The notes under the pieces are model-generated. The model was not told the DNA's origin. It saw nothing but the letters and a program-made list of their open reading frames with translations, and ran no database searches. The position numbers were made by a program, and so were the translations under genes. Of a DNA stretch of 14,530 bases, positions 7,352 to 14,530 are shown piece after piece (position 1 is the stretch's first letter; the number at the start of each line of letters is the position of its first letter). The stretch is from NCBI GenBank assembly GCA_028275425.1, contig JAPWUT010000020.1, positions 1-14,530 of the forward strand, in the 5' to 3' direction. Source of the stretch: Anaerolineae bacterium. GTDB lineage: Bacteria > Chloroflexota > Anaerolineae > SpSt-600.

Positions 7352-8130
7352 GGACCCGTCGCTCAAGGAAGAGGCGTCGCCTTTACCGGAGCCTTATCCG
7401 GCCGATAGCTTTGGCGCCGGTGAGGCTCAGGAGCCTTCCCCCAGCTCACTGGGCAGCGCTGGGGGTTGTGGCCTTCATCCTGGCTTTCTTCATCTACTCC
7501 GGCCTGGCCTGGGAATTCTACGATTACCCGGTGGTGGTAAAGGGGGGGAAAGTGGTAAGCCCTGAAGTAGTTAAAGCCCTCTGCGGGCTTGAGTATTACC
7601 ACATTTTCTTCGTGAACTCCAAGCAGTGCCAGAAAAAGCTGGAAGGAATCTTGGAGGTGAGAGAGGCTTCGGTCTCAGTCCGTTTCCCACCCAAGGTTGT
7701 GGTGGCAGTGGAGGAGAGGGAGCCGGTGATGGAGCTCATAAGCGGGGGTAAGTCCTTTTTAGTGGACCGGGATGGGGTCTTGATGGAGAGCAGGGGGAGG
7801 CAGCTCAGCCTTTTCCGCCTCTTTGACGATTCCGGTGGGGACGTGCGGCCGGGCCGGAAGCTTTCCCCAGTTGTCCTTACCATCGCCCTAAAGCTTAAGG
7901 AGCTTGGGATAGAAAAGGAGGGGGAGCTACACTATCACCCCGATGAAGGGTTCATACTCAAGGCCAAAGGCGGCTTCCCAGTTTACCTGGGCATGACTTC
8001 ATACCTCATGAAGACTCGCCTTGAAGCTTACCGCTACGTCTGGGGTCACCTTGAGGCCGAAGGCTTGAAGCCGGCTTACATAGATGTGCGAGCGCCTGAT
8101 GCACCCGTGTATTCAATTCATTCACCTTGA
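7348..8130 (+). CDS. ftsQ: Cell division protein FtsQ/DivIB
   Basis: Bitopic divisome protein that scaffolds septal synthesis. The 260-residue chain starts with an Arg-rich cytoplasmic tail (residues 2-18), then one membrane helix (about 35-53). A POTRA-like region follows (about 60-125), with VSPEVV and a strand-rich SVSVRFPPKVVVAVEEREPV (108-127) that matches the FtsQ consensus ending in ER-P. The beta domain contains SFLVDRDGVLM (136-146) and ends YIDVRAPDAPVYSI (244-257), both FtsQ hallmarks. Two cysteines, Cys79 and Cys94, fall in the extracytoplasmic POTRA region. The ATG forms a 4-base ATGA overlap with ddl, implying coupled translation. The sequence is poorly conserved, as is usual for FtsQ, but position between ddl and ftsA settles the call. 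Confidence 0.9.
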   Translation: MRTRRSRKRRRLYRSLIRPIALAPVRLRSLPPAHWAALGVVAFILAFFIYSGLAWEFYDYPVVVKGGKVVSPEVVKALCGLEYYHIFFVNSKQCQKKLEGILEVREASVSVRFPPKVVVAVEEREPVMELISGGKSFLVDRDGVLMESRGRQLSLFRLFDDSGGDVRPGRKLSPVVLTIALKLKELGIEKEGELHYHPDEGFILKAKGGFPVYLGMTSYLMKTRLEAYRYVWGHLEAEGLKPAYIDVRAPDAPVYSIHSP

Positions 8131-8132
8131 GC

Positions 8133-8137
8133 GGGGG
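8133..8137 (+). promoter_or_regulatory. Probable Shine-Dalgarno deciding the ftsA TTG start
   Basis: GGGGG can pair with the anti-Shine-Dalgarno CCUCC through one G-U wobble and lies 7 bases before TTG 8145. No comparable site precedes the alternative TTG at 8127. The assignment is moderate because the core is not a canonical GGAGG. Confidence 0.45.
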
Positions 8138-8144
8138 TAAGAAG

Positions 8145-9371
8145 TTGGCCAGAATCGTTACAGCCATTGACGTTGGGACGACGAAAGTTTGCACCCTCAT
8201 AGCGGAGGTAGAAGAAGAGGAAGAGGGGGCAGCCGTTCAAGTCATAGGGTTCGGGAATGCTCCCTCCAGAGGCATGAGGAAGGGTAGCGTGGTCAACATC
8301 TCCCAACTGGCCCAATCGGTAATGGAATCGGTGGAACAAGCGGAAAAGCTGGCCGGGCTGACGGTCTCCCGGGCCTATGTTAGCATCACCGGCTCTCACG
8401 TCTTCTCCATGAGCAGCCGGGGGATGATAGCCGTCCGCCGCCACCCCGGTGGGATAACGGCGGAAGATGTGGCGAGGGTAGTGGAAGCGGCCAGTGCTGT
8501 TTCCATCCCCTCCACTCAGGAGGTAATCCACGTAATCCCTCGCCATTTCATCGTGGACGGCCAGCCCGGGATTCAGGACCCAATCGGGATGGAAGGCTCA
8601 AGGCTTGAGGCTGAAGTCCTCATAGTAACGGCCTCAAGCTCAGCTCTTAACAACCTCAGGAAATGCTTCAAGGAGGTGGGGATTGAGCCTGAAAGGTTCA
8701 TCTTGGCCGCCTTGGCTTCAGGGGAGGCCGTTTTGACCCCATCCGAAAGGGAGATGGGGGTCATCTTGGCTGACATCGGCGGGGGAACGACCGACATCGC
8801 CATATACATGGATGGGAGCCTCCTTTACACAAGTTCCCTGGAGCTTGGCGGGAACATGATTACCAGCGATATAGCCTTTGGCCTCCGGATGCCATTCTCC
8901 TCGGCGGAGGAGATTAAGAAGAGATACGGGTGCGCCCTGGCCGAAGAGGTTGGGGAGGATGAAGGGGTGGAGGCCATGGTTTTTGGGAGCGATAAGAAGC
9001 AGGTGCTCTCCCGCCGCTTCATGGCCGAGATAATCCAGGCCAGGGTGGAAGAGATGTTTGATTACCTCTACCGGGAGGCGCAGAAGAGCGGTTACGCTGG
9101 CCTTCTCCCAGCAGGGCTTGTCCTCTGCGGAGGCACGGCCGAGGTTAAAAGGATTGATGAGCTGGGGAGGCGATACTTGGAAATGCCTGTGAGGGTGGGG
9201 AGGCCATCGGGTGTGCAGGGGCTTGTGGAGATGTTGGAAAGCCCAGCCTATGCTACGGCCGTGGGACTTCTGCTCTGGCCCATCCGCCAGAAAATCCTCA
9301 GGGGCAAAATGACCTCAAAGTCTTGGAAAGAGAGGGTCATTGAGTGGTTCAAGACCCTTCTACCCTACTAA
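8145..9371 (+). CDS. ftsA: Cell division protein FtsA
   Basis: Actin-fold ATPase that tethers FtsZ filaments to the membrane and recruits later divisome proteins. About 408 residues. AIDVGTTKVCTLIAE (7-21) is the phosphate-1 loop, and SVVNISQLAQSV with the following ITGSHV lies in the 1C subdomain typical of FtsA rather than MreB. LADIGGGTTDIAIY is the phosphate-2 loop, LVLCGGTAEV the adenosine motif, and ATAVGLLLW the connect-2 region. The tail SWKERVIEWFKTLLPY is an amphipathic helix, the usual FtsA membrane anchor. Two TTG starts are possible: 8127, overlapping the ftsQ stop as TTGA, or 8145. I prefer 8145 because of a G-rich Shine-Dalgarno and because FtsA proteins start just before the phosphate-1 strand. 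The two differ by six residues. Confidence 0.94.
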   Translation: MARIVTAIDVGTTKVCTLIAEVEEEEEGAAVQVIGFGNAPSRGMRKGSVVNISQLAQSVMESVEQAEKLAGLTVSRAYVSITGSHVFSMSSRGMIAVRRHPGGITAEDVARVVEAASAVSIPSTQEVIHVIPRHFIVDGQPGIQDPIGMEGSRLEAEVLIVTASSSALNNLRKCFKEVGIEPERFILAALASGEAVLTPSEREMGVILADIGGGTTDIAIYMDGSLLYTSSLELGGNMITSDIAFGLRMPFSSAEEIKKRYGCALAEEVGEDEGVEAMVFGSDKKQVLSRRFMAEIIQARVEEMFDYLYREAQKSGYAGLLPAGLVLCGGTAEVKRIDELGRRYLEMPVRVGRPSGVQGLVEMLESPAYATAVGLLLWPIRQKILRGKMTSKSWKERVIEWFKTLLPY

Positions 9372-9376
9372 AGGAG
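9371..9376 (+). promoter_or_regulatory. Shine-Dalgarno of ftsZ
   Basis: AAGGAG begins on the last base of the ftsA TAA and ends 8 bases before ATG 9385. It selects this ATG over an in-frame upstream codon at 9340 inside ftsA. Confidence 0.8.
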
Positions 9377-9384
9377 AGAGGCCT

Positions 9385-10464
9385 ATGGAAGAATTTGTGG
9401 GAACGAGGGAAAATTTCGCCCGAATAAAAGTCATAGGGGTCGGTGGAGGCGGCTGCAACGCCGTGAACCGCATGATAGAATCCGGAATCATGGGAGTTGA
9501 ATTCATTGCCGTCAACACCGACAGCCAGGTCCTCCTTCTATCCAAAGCTCCTACCCGGGTTCAGATAGGGGAGAAGCTAACCAAAGGGCTTGGAGCAGGC
9601 GGAGACCCCGAGGTAGGTCGCAAGGCAGCCGAAGAATCAATTGATGAGCTTTCCCAAATACTGGAAGGGGCCAACATGGTCTTCATCACTGCCGGGATGG
9701 GCGGCGGGACCGGAACAGGAGCTGCGCCAATCATCGGTAGGCTGGCTAAAGAAGCCGATATCCTCACGGTAGCGGTAGTCACCAGGCCTTTCTCCTTTGA
9801 AGGCAATAAGAGGGCGGCTATAGCTCAGAAGGGGATAGAAGAGCTGGAGAAGGCAGTAGACACCCTCATCGTAATCCCTAACGACCGCCTCTTGGAAGTA
9901 GCCGATAAGAAGGTTTCCCTCCGGGAAGCCTTCGCCCTGGCCGATGACGTCCTGCGCCAGGCCGTCCAAGGGGTATCCGAACTCATCGTCAAGCCTGGGC
10001 TAATAAACCTGGACTTTGCCGATGTCAAGAAAGTGATGAAGGATGGGGGCAATGCCCTCATGGCCATAGGCCGGGCCTCCGGCGATGATGCCCCGGTCAA
10101 AGCGGTGCAAACGGCTATAAACAATAGGCTTTTGGATGTGAGCATAGACGGGGCTAAGGCCGTTCTCCTCAACTTCACAGGCGGCCCTGACCTCTCCCTC
10201 CCCGGAGTGCGTGAAGCGGCGGAGCTGGTGAAGAGCAAAGCCCACCCCGAGGCCGAGATTTTCTTCGGAGTCATGCTGGACGAGGGGTTTGGGGATGAGG
10301 TTCAGGTGACGATAATTGCCGCCGGGTTCCAGAAGCCCGGAGCCGAAGCGATTAGGCCTGCGGAGAAGCCCAAAGTGATAAAGTTCCCGGTTCCGGAGCG
10401 CCCACTCCCGGAGGACAATGTGGACATCCCAGCTTTCATAAGGAGGGCCAGGCGGCCTCTATAG
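9385..10464 (+). CDS. ftsZ: Cell division protein FtsZ
   Basis: Tubulin-like GTPase that forms the Z ring. The 359 residues include KVIGVGGGGCNAVNRM (15-30), the GTP-binding signature GGGTGTG (106-112), PFSFEGNKR (135-143), NDRLL (166-170) and the T7 synergy loop NLDFADVK (208-215) with Asp210 and Asp213, which complete the active site of the neighbouring subunit. SIDGAKAVLLNFTGGPDLSL (253-272) follows. The linker after the core is short (about 320-343), and the tail DNVDIPAFIRRARRPL contains the conserved C-terminal peptide that binds FtsA and other partners. Minor variants are MAIG (226-229), where MGIG is common, and DDAPVKA after it. The gene ends the dcw operon, with its TAG meeting the convergent gene's stop. 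Confidence 0.97.
   Translation: MEEFVGTRENFARIKVIGVGGGGCNAVNRMIESGIMGVEFIAVNTDSQVLLLSKAPTRVQIGEKLTKGLGAGGDPEVGRKAAEESIDELSQILEGANMVFITAGMGGGTGTGAAPIIGRLAKEADILTVAVVTRPFSFEGNKRAAIAQKGIEELEKAVDTLIVIPNDRLLEVADKKVSLREAFALADDVLRQAVQGVSELIVKPGLINLDFADVKKVMKDGGNALMAIGRASGDDAPVKAVQTAINNRLLDVSIDGAKAVLLNFTGGPDLSLPGVREAAELVKSKAHPEAEIFFGVMLDEGFGDEVQVTIIAAGFQKPGAEAIRPAEKPKVIKFPVPERPLPEDNVDIPAFIRRARRPL
10459..10464. other. Shared palindromic stop site CTATAG of two convergent genes
   Basis: The + strand TAG at 10462-10464 ends ftsZ, and the complementary TAG at 10461-10459 ends the epimerase gene. The two coding regions therefore overlap tail to tail by 6 bases with no spacer. No hairpin followed by a T run is visible on either strand near it. 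Confidence 0.9.
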
Positions 10465-11445
10465 CCAGCCATGCTCTTTCCACCAGCTGAGCGTTTCCCT
10501 GAGCCCTTCCTCAATATCGGTGCGGGGGGTAAAGCCAAGCTCCCTTTGGGCCTTGGAGCAATCCCAGGCATTGTTGTTGGCGAGGACTCTTATCCGGAAG
10601 AAGCTTATGAGGGGAGGGCCTTTGAGGGGGAGGAGCCGGTAAGCTATTTCAAATGGGAGGGCGAAAGCCCACCCCACTTGGATTGGCGCCCAGATTATGG
10701 AAGTGCCCATAAGGCGGGCCAGAGTCCCCCAGAACTCGCAAGCCTTCCGCAGAGGCCCGCCCAGGATGTAAGTCTGGCCTATGGCCTCTTTACGGGTAGC
10801 GGCCAGCATTATCCCATCCACCAAGTCCTTGACATATATGCGGTGATGGTAATTCTGGCCGTCGCCCGGAAGGAGGCGGAAGCCAACCTTCAAAAGCTTG
10901 GCCACAGTGTAAACCCCAACGTTCCTCTCCCTCGGGCCATAGACGTATACCGGCCTCAGGATTACCAAGGGCAAGCCCTTGGCGATGAACTCCTGAGCTA
11001 ACCTTTCGGCCTCGGCTTTGGAGCGGCAGTAGGGGTGGGAGCTTGAAGTGAGGGGAAAGCTCTCATCTTTCAGGCCGGGGTAATCTTCAAGGCCTGTAGC
11101 CGCCACAGAGGAAGTGTAGATTACCCTCTCAACCTTCTCCTCCAAAGCGGCCTTGAACACATTGGCCGTCCCGAGGACATTGACCTCGTAGAAAAGCCTC
11201 CATGGCCCCCAATCGCTCATGATAGCGCCGAGGTGGAAGACCAAATCCACCCCTCTTACCGCCTCCCTAACCGCTCTGTAATCCCTGAGGTCGCCCACGA
11301 AGGGCTCAACCCCTTTCTTTTCCAAATCCTGGGCCTTGGCCGGGCTTGTGGTCATGCCCCGGAGCTTGAACCCTTCGCTGAGGAGCCTTTCCACCAAATG
11401 GCTTCCAATGAACCCTGTAGCGCCGGTTACGAGGGCTTTCATCAT
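10459..11445 (-). CDS. NAD-dependent epimerase/dehydratase family protein (extended SDR)
   Basis: A 328-residue extended short-chain dehydrogenase/reductase. TGATGFIGSHLVERL (7-21) is the NAD(P)-binding glycine loop TGxxGxxG. GDLRD (51-55) and FHLGAI (70-75) are cofactor-contacting strands. YTSSVA (110-115) supplies the active-site Ser region, and YCRSK gives the catalytic pair Tyr139 and Lys143. RPVYVYGPRERN (164-175) is the extended-SDR substrate-domain entry. YHHRIYVKDLVDG resembles the H-x-VDL-A block of sugar-nucleotide epimerases and 3-beta-hydroxysteroid-dehydrogenase-like enzymes. The substrate cannot be told from sequence alone. ATG at 11445-11443 overlaps the DUF499 gene stop as ATGA, so the two are probably co-translated; a second ATG follows at once. 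It converges on ftsZ. Confidence 0.88.
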   Translation of the reverse strand: MMKALVTGATGFIGSHLVERLLSEGFKLRGMTTSPAKAQDLEKKGVEPFVGDLRDYRAVREAVRGVDLVFHLGAIMSDWGPWRLFYEVNVLGTANVFKAALEEKVERVIYTSSVAATGLEDYPGLKDESFPLTSSSHPYCRSKAEAERLAQEFIAKGLPLVILRPVYVYGPRERNVGVYTVAKLLKVGFRLLPGDGQNYHHRIYVKDLVDGIMLAATRKEAIGQTYILGGPLRKACEFWGTLARLMGTSIIWAPIQVGWAFALPFEIAYRLLPLKGPPLISFFRIRVLANNNAWDCSKAQRELGFTPRTDIEEGLRETLSWWKEHGWL

Positions 11446-14400
11446 AGCTCTTTCTCTAAGATTTGGGCATTGATTTGCTTCAAGGTCTCCTCCACAATGT
11501 TAATCGTGCTTTTCTCAATGGGCTCTCCAGTCGCGCGGGCTTCAAGCTTGATTTCTAACTCAATGGTCGCTCCCTTTTCGTGCAGCGGCCTCAGCACGCC
11601 ACGCATGAAATCGGAAAGTTTATCCCAGGGTATCCGGGCCCTGAGGCGGATAGGGCGCCCCTGAGGCTGAGAAGGTGCCACAGGGAATGTTTTAGGCTCC
11701 TGGACAGGCGAGGCTCTCTTAGCCTCTGTTACGCTCACTTCCTCGGGCTTTACTTCTACTTCGGGCTCCTTGGGAGGGAGTGCCTCTTTGCGCACCAGAA
11801 CTGCACCGTATTCCAATTCCTGGGGTGGAACATCCCTTCCGTAGAAGATTTGACTCCCAACCCGCAAGCCGAAGAGCCCTTCTTTCACGCCGCGGATGAT
11901 GCTTCTTTTGACCACTTCGTCTGTTTCCACCATTGGGAGTTCGGGGTAACGCCTGAAGGCCTCCAAAATGTCGGAGACGGGCTTTTCGGTTTCGTCTGGC
12001 CGGAGGGCTTTTTCCAAGAGGCGCTGGGGGGCAAGCTCCAGCGCTAACTTGTCCTCAGTGCGCAGGTAGCTCAGCACCATTGCGGCTAAGGAGCGCTGTT
12101 CCGCAGCGGTTGGCAGGCCCATGTCCAGCCACTCTATTCCTCCCATCCCTACCCCTGCCTTGGCTATGTGCCGGTAGGTTCTCCGCAGGGAATCTTTCAC
12201 TGCCCCTCCGAGGTCGCGGATGCGCCGTTCAACATCCTTCCGATTTTCCTCCGGGAGCTGGTTCCAAAGGACTTTATCCTCACGAACGGATTTCAGCGCC
12301 AGGAAGCGCTTGAGCTTGGTCCGGGCTTCATTCCAGCCATTGGAATCGGCAACGAGGACGAGCAAGGCATTGCGGTAGACGCGGGGGACTGAGCCGCTCC
12401 TCTCCAGGAATTTCCTCGCCTCCCCTTCGGCCCTTTCCCCAGGCCGCGAGAACTCCGGCGAAAGTATAACCAGCTGCAGCTCTCTGCGGTCGGGGACTTC
12501 GCCTGGCTCTTGTGGGCAGAGGTAGGTCAGGAGCTCCCTTCCGGCGAGGTCCCTGAGTATGGCCCGGAATTCCTCCTGAATCTGGGGCTCCTGAACTTCG
12601 TCCTCTCGCTGTGCCAGGATTCGGTTCAGGTTCGGTTGGCTGGAGAACCAATAGCGACCGCCTTCCACGTGGAGATACCACAGTTCCTCTTCCAGCCGCT
12701 TGAGGGCATCGCCGACGAGTTGTGAAGAGATATCGCCCCAGAGCAGGGCCAGCCGGAGCTCAGGGGTTCCGACGCCGCGGCGCTCGCCACCGCTGAAGGA
12801 GGCAAAGAAGATGGCGGTCGCCAATCCGGTGGCGATTCCGAAGCGTTTGTATTCGGAGCCAAGTTCTTGGTCCAGCCGCTGGGCCTTGGCATTACTATCG
12901 GCAATGTCGGAAGATAGAACTCCTTCGTATTCGTTGCCGATGTGCTTGAGGAGTTCCCGCCGGATTTGGGGGTTAGCCAAGTTGATGTGGGCTGGCTGGA
13001 TGAGGGGCGCCGGGTGCCTCTGCTGGTAAAGGTCGGAGATTACGAGGCCGAGGAAGCGGAGCACGCCGCGAGTCCGCTGGAAGGTTGAGAAGGTGCTCCA
13101 GCGCTCCAGGAGGATGTCAATGACCTGGGGATGGAATGGGTAGGCCTTGAGCATGCGGTCCCGGTAGTTTGATTCCCGCACCTGAGCCGGCACGTCGTCC
13201 CCAAGCTTCCGGTACATGGCCATGTAACTTTCCACAACCCGCTGCACCTCTACCGATTCGGGGACATTGTCAAACAGCCGCCGGCGGATGACTTCGTAAA
13301 TCTCCTCTCCTTCCACCGGGGTGTAGATTGCCTCCATGCGGCCGAAGATTTGCTGGATTCGGTAGTGGGCTCGTTCCCCTTCTTCGCCGTAAGGGGCGCT
13401 GGAGGGCAAGGTGACCACCAAGGCGCATTGCGGGAGGGTTTTTACGGTCTCGGTTAGTTCTTGCAAGAAGGCGAGGACTTGGGTTTGGTAGGCCCGCGCG
13501 GCTTCGGATGAGGGGGCCTCTTCCAACAGTTTCGGCTCCACGCAACGGACAACGTATTCGGTGATTTCGTCCATCAGTATGAGGGTAGGCTCATCCTTGA
13601 GGAGTTCGTAGAGCAGGTCCTTCCCTGGGGCCAGGCGTCGCTCGTCGTGTTCCCGGATTAGCTCGTATTTTCCGAGCTGTTCGGCGATAGCTCCCCAAGG
13701 GGTTCGCCCCCGCAGGGGGTCGGGTGCTGTGCCGACAAAGACTGCTACTTGGGCCTGGGGGAGGGCGGGGAGCCCGATATCGCTTAAGATTGGCCTCAGT
13801 GCGGGCATGGTTTCCGGCTCCGGCCTGGATTTGAAGAGGTGGTATAGGGTGATGAGGCTATGGGTTTTGCCCCCGCCGAAAGGAGTCTGAAGCTGGATTA
13901 CGTGTTCGCCGGGCTTTCCGGCCAGGCAGGCCACAACCGTGGCTATGAGGCGCTGTAGCCCTCGCGTTAAGTAGGTGCGGCTGAAGAAGGTGAGGGCATC
14001 CCGATACTCCTGTGGCGCTCTGCCGGCCACTACATCCGATAGGTCGGCGGCGAAGACGGATTCATCCAGCCTTCCCTCGCGTATGTCGGCACGAGGGGTG
14101 ACAATCTGGTGCCAGGGGCGGAGAGGGCCAGTGGGCGGTGTTGGCGGTGCTTTGAAGCTGGCTCTTTCCAGGCAAAGGTTTACCCAGCTTAGGAAGGCCT
14201 CGGCCTCGCTTGAGGTGATTGGGAGGCCGCCGGGGTGCGCAGCTCGGTTCCGCAGCTCTATCCACTGTTCAACTGCGCCCAGCATTTTGAAATCGCGCCC
14301 CAGCTTCTTCTCGGCGGTGTCCAGGAGTTTTGCTCTCTTGAATAGGCCAAAAAGCTGCCCCAGAGTTAGCTCATCCACCGATTTGCCGAAATCGGCCAAA

Positions 14401-14530
14401 GCCTTTGTGACCGCCTCATGCTCCTGAGCGGTCAGGCGGGGCATGATTTCCCGGTAGAGCCAGCGGAAGAGCGATTCCAGGATTTGCCCGCCGATAGCGA
14501 CGGCTTGGCCGTAGTAGCCTTGCCTGAGGA
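11442..14530 (-). CDS. DUF499-type AAA+ ATPase with N-terminal HEPN-like region, 5' end beyond window
   Basis: A large P-loop ATPase of the DUF499 (COG1483) type. Residues are numbered from ATG 14444. WHQIVTPRADIREGRLDESVFAADL (111-135, cited in part) and FFSRTYLTRGLQRL (153-166) are family hallmarks. Walker A is TPFGGGKTHSL (187-197, Lys193), Walker B is LILMDEI (288-294), VVTLPSS (343-349) is sensor-1-like, and FQRTRGVLRFLG (455-466) holds conserved arginines. Before the ATPase, ELRNRAAHPG (63-72) carries an R-x4-H motif (Arg65, His70) typical of HEPN domains. A Glu/Pro-rich linker (about 885-925) leads to a small alpha/beta C-terminal domain (930-998). The frame stays open upstream of ATG 14444 to the window edge and encodes a helix-like stretch, so the real start is probably outside. 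The molecular role is unknown; relatives occur in predicted defence loci. Confidence 0.85.
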   Translation of the reverse strand, partial: LRQGYYGQAVAIGGQILESLFRWLYREIMPRLTAQEHEAVTKALADFGKSVDELTLGQLFGLFKRAKLLDTAEKKLGRDFKMLGAVEQWIELRNRAAHPGGLPITSSEAEAFLSWVNLCLERASFKAPPTPPTGPLRPWHQIVTPRADIREGRLDESVFAADLSDVVAGRAPQEYRDALTFFSRTYLTRGLQRLIATVVACLAGKPGEHVIQLQTPFGGGKTHSLITLYHLFKSRPEPETMPALRPILSDIGLPALPQAQVAVFVGTAPDPLRGRTPWGAIAEQLGKYELIREHDERRLAPGKDLLYELLKDEPTLILMDEITEYVVRCVEPKLLEEAPSSEAARAYQTQVLAFLQELTETVKTLPQCALVVTLPSSAPYGEEGERAHYRIQQIFGRMEAIYTPVEGEEIYEVIRRRLFDNVPESVEVQRVVESYMAMYRKLGDDVPAQVRESNYRDRMLKAYPFHPQVIDILLERWSTFSTFQRTRGVLRFLGLVISDLYQQRHPAPLIQPAHINLANPQIRRELLKHIGNEYEGVLSSDIADSNAKAQRLDQELGSEYKRFGIATGLATAIFFASFSGGERRGVGTPELRLALLWGDISSQLVGDALKRLEEELWYLHVEGGRYWFSSQPNLNRILAQREDEVQEPQIQEEFRAILRDLAGRELLTYLCPQEPGEVPDRRELQLVILSPEFSRPGERAEGEARKFLERSGSVPRVYRNALLVLVADSNGWNEARTKLKRFLALKSVREDKVLWNQLPEENRKDVERRIRDLGGAVKDSLRRTYRHIAKAGVGMGGIEWLDMGLPTAAEQRSLAAMVLSYLRTEDKLALELAPQRLLEKALRPDETEKPVSDILEAFRRYPELPMVETDEVVKRSIIRGVKEGLFGLRVGSQIFYGRDVPPQELEYGAVLVRKEALPPKEPEVEVKPEEVSVTEAKRASPVQEPKTFPVAPSQPQGRPIRLRARIPWDKLSDFMRGVLRPLHEKGATIELEIKLEARATGEPIEKSTINIVEETLKQINAQILEKEL

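Noticed and set aside
9340..9384. 15-residue N-terminal extension of FtsZ
   Set aside because: It overlaps the end of ftsA, and ATG 9385 has a clear AAGGAG at good spacing.
10443..10459. Hairpin GAGGGCC-AGGC-GGCCTC at the end of ftsZ as a terminator
   Set aside because: The stem has a bulge, it encodes FtsZ residues RARRPL, and no T run follows on either strand.
10471..11001. Open frame of 176 codons on the + strand opposite the epimerase gene
   Set aside because: It is a shadow of the SDR coding strand; it has no recognisable domain, while the opposite frame has full SDR motifs.
11442..14530. Calling a complete defence system (DISARM- or BREX-like)
   Set aside because: Only one DUF499 ATPase is visible; no methylase, helicase, PglZ or nuclease partner lies in the window, so the system cannot be claimed from this sequence.

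Overview
The window is almost wall-to-wall coding and holds two opposed transcription units. No stretch of 300 bases lacks a gene, and I see no tRNA, rRNA, CRISPR array or insertion sequence.

Left to centre (1-10464, + strand): the distal half of a dcw (division and cell wall) cluster, in the order murD (5' end cut off), ftsW, murG, a CvpA-family membrane gene, murC, murB, ddl, ftsQ, ftsA, ftsZ. Genes abut, overlap, or lie at most 14 bases apart, so they probably form one translationally coupled operon whose promoter lies upstream of the window. MurC, MurD, MurB and Ddl make cytoplasmic UDP-MurNAc-pentapeptide or its D-Ala-D-Ala tip. MurG makes lipid II. FtsW polymerises glycan strands at the septum. 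FtsQ, FtsA and FtsZ build and anchor the divisome.

Right (10459-14530, - strand): a two-gene unit read towards ftsZ. A large DUF499-type AAA+ ATPase carrying an N-terminal HEPN-like segment runs off the right edge. Its stop overlaps the start of an NAD-dependent epimerase/dehydratase (SDR) gene in an ATGA. The SDR gene and ftsZ end head-on in a shared CTATAG. DUF499 ATPases are often found beside DNA methylases of the DUF1156 type in predicted defence or DNA-modification loci, but no such partner is visible here.

Organism: a bacterium with moderately high GC, frequent AGG (Arg) and ATA (Ile) codons as in many thermophiles, a septal FtsQ/FtsA/FtsZ set and some unusual Mur-motif variants. From memory these variants and the CvpA insertion resemble Chloroflexota (Anaerolineae-like) dcw clusters. 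This is a weak inference, not a measured placement. The cell-wall genes are ordinary in kind. The points most worth a second look are the HEPN-DUF499 gene and the motif variants in MurG and FtsW.
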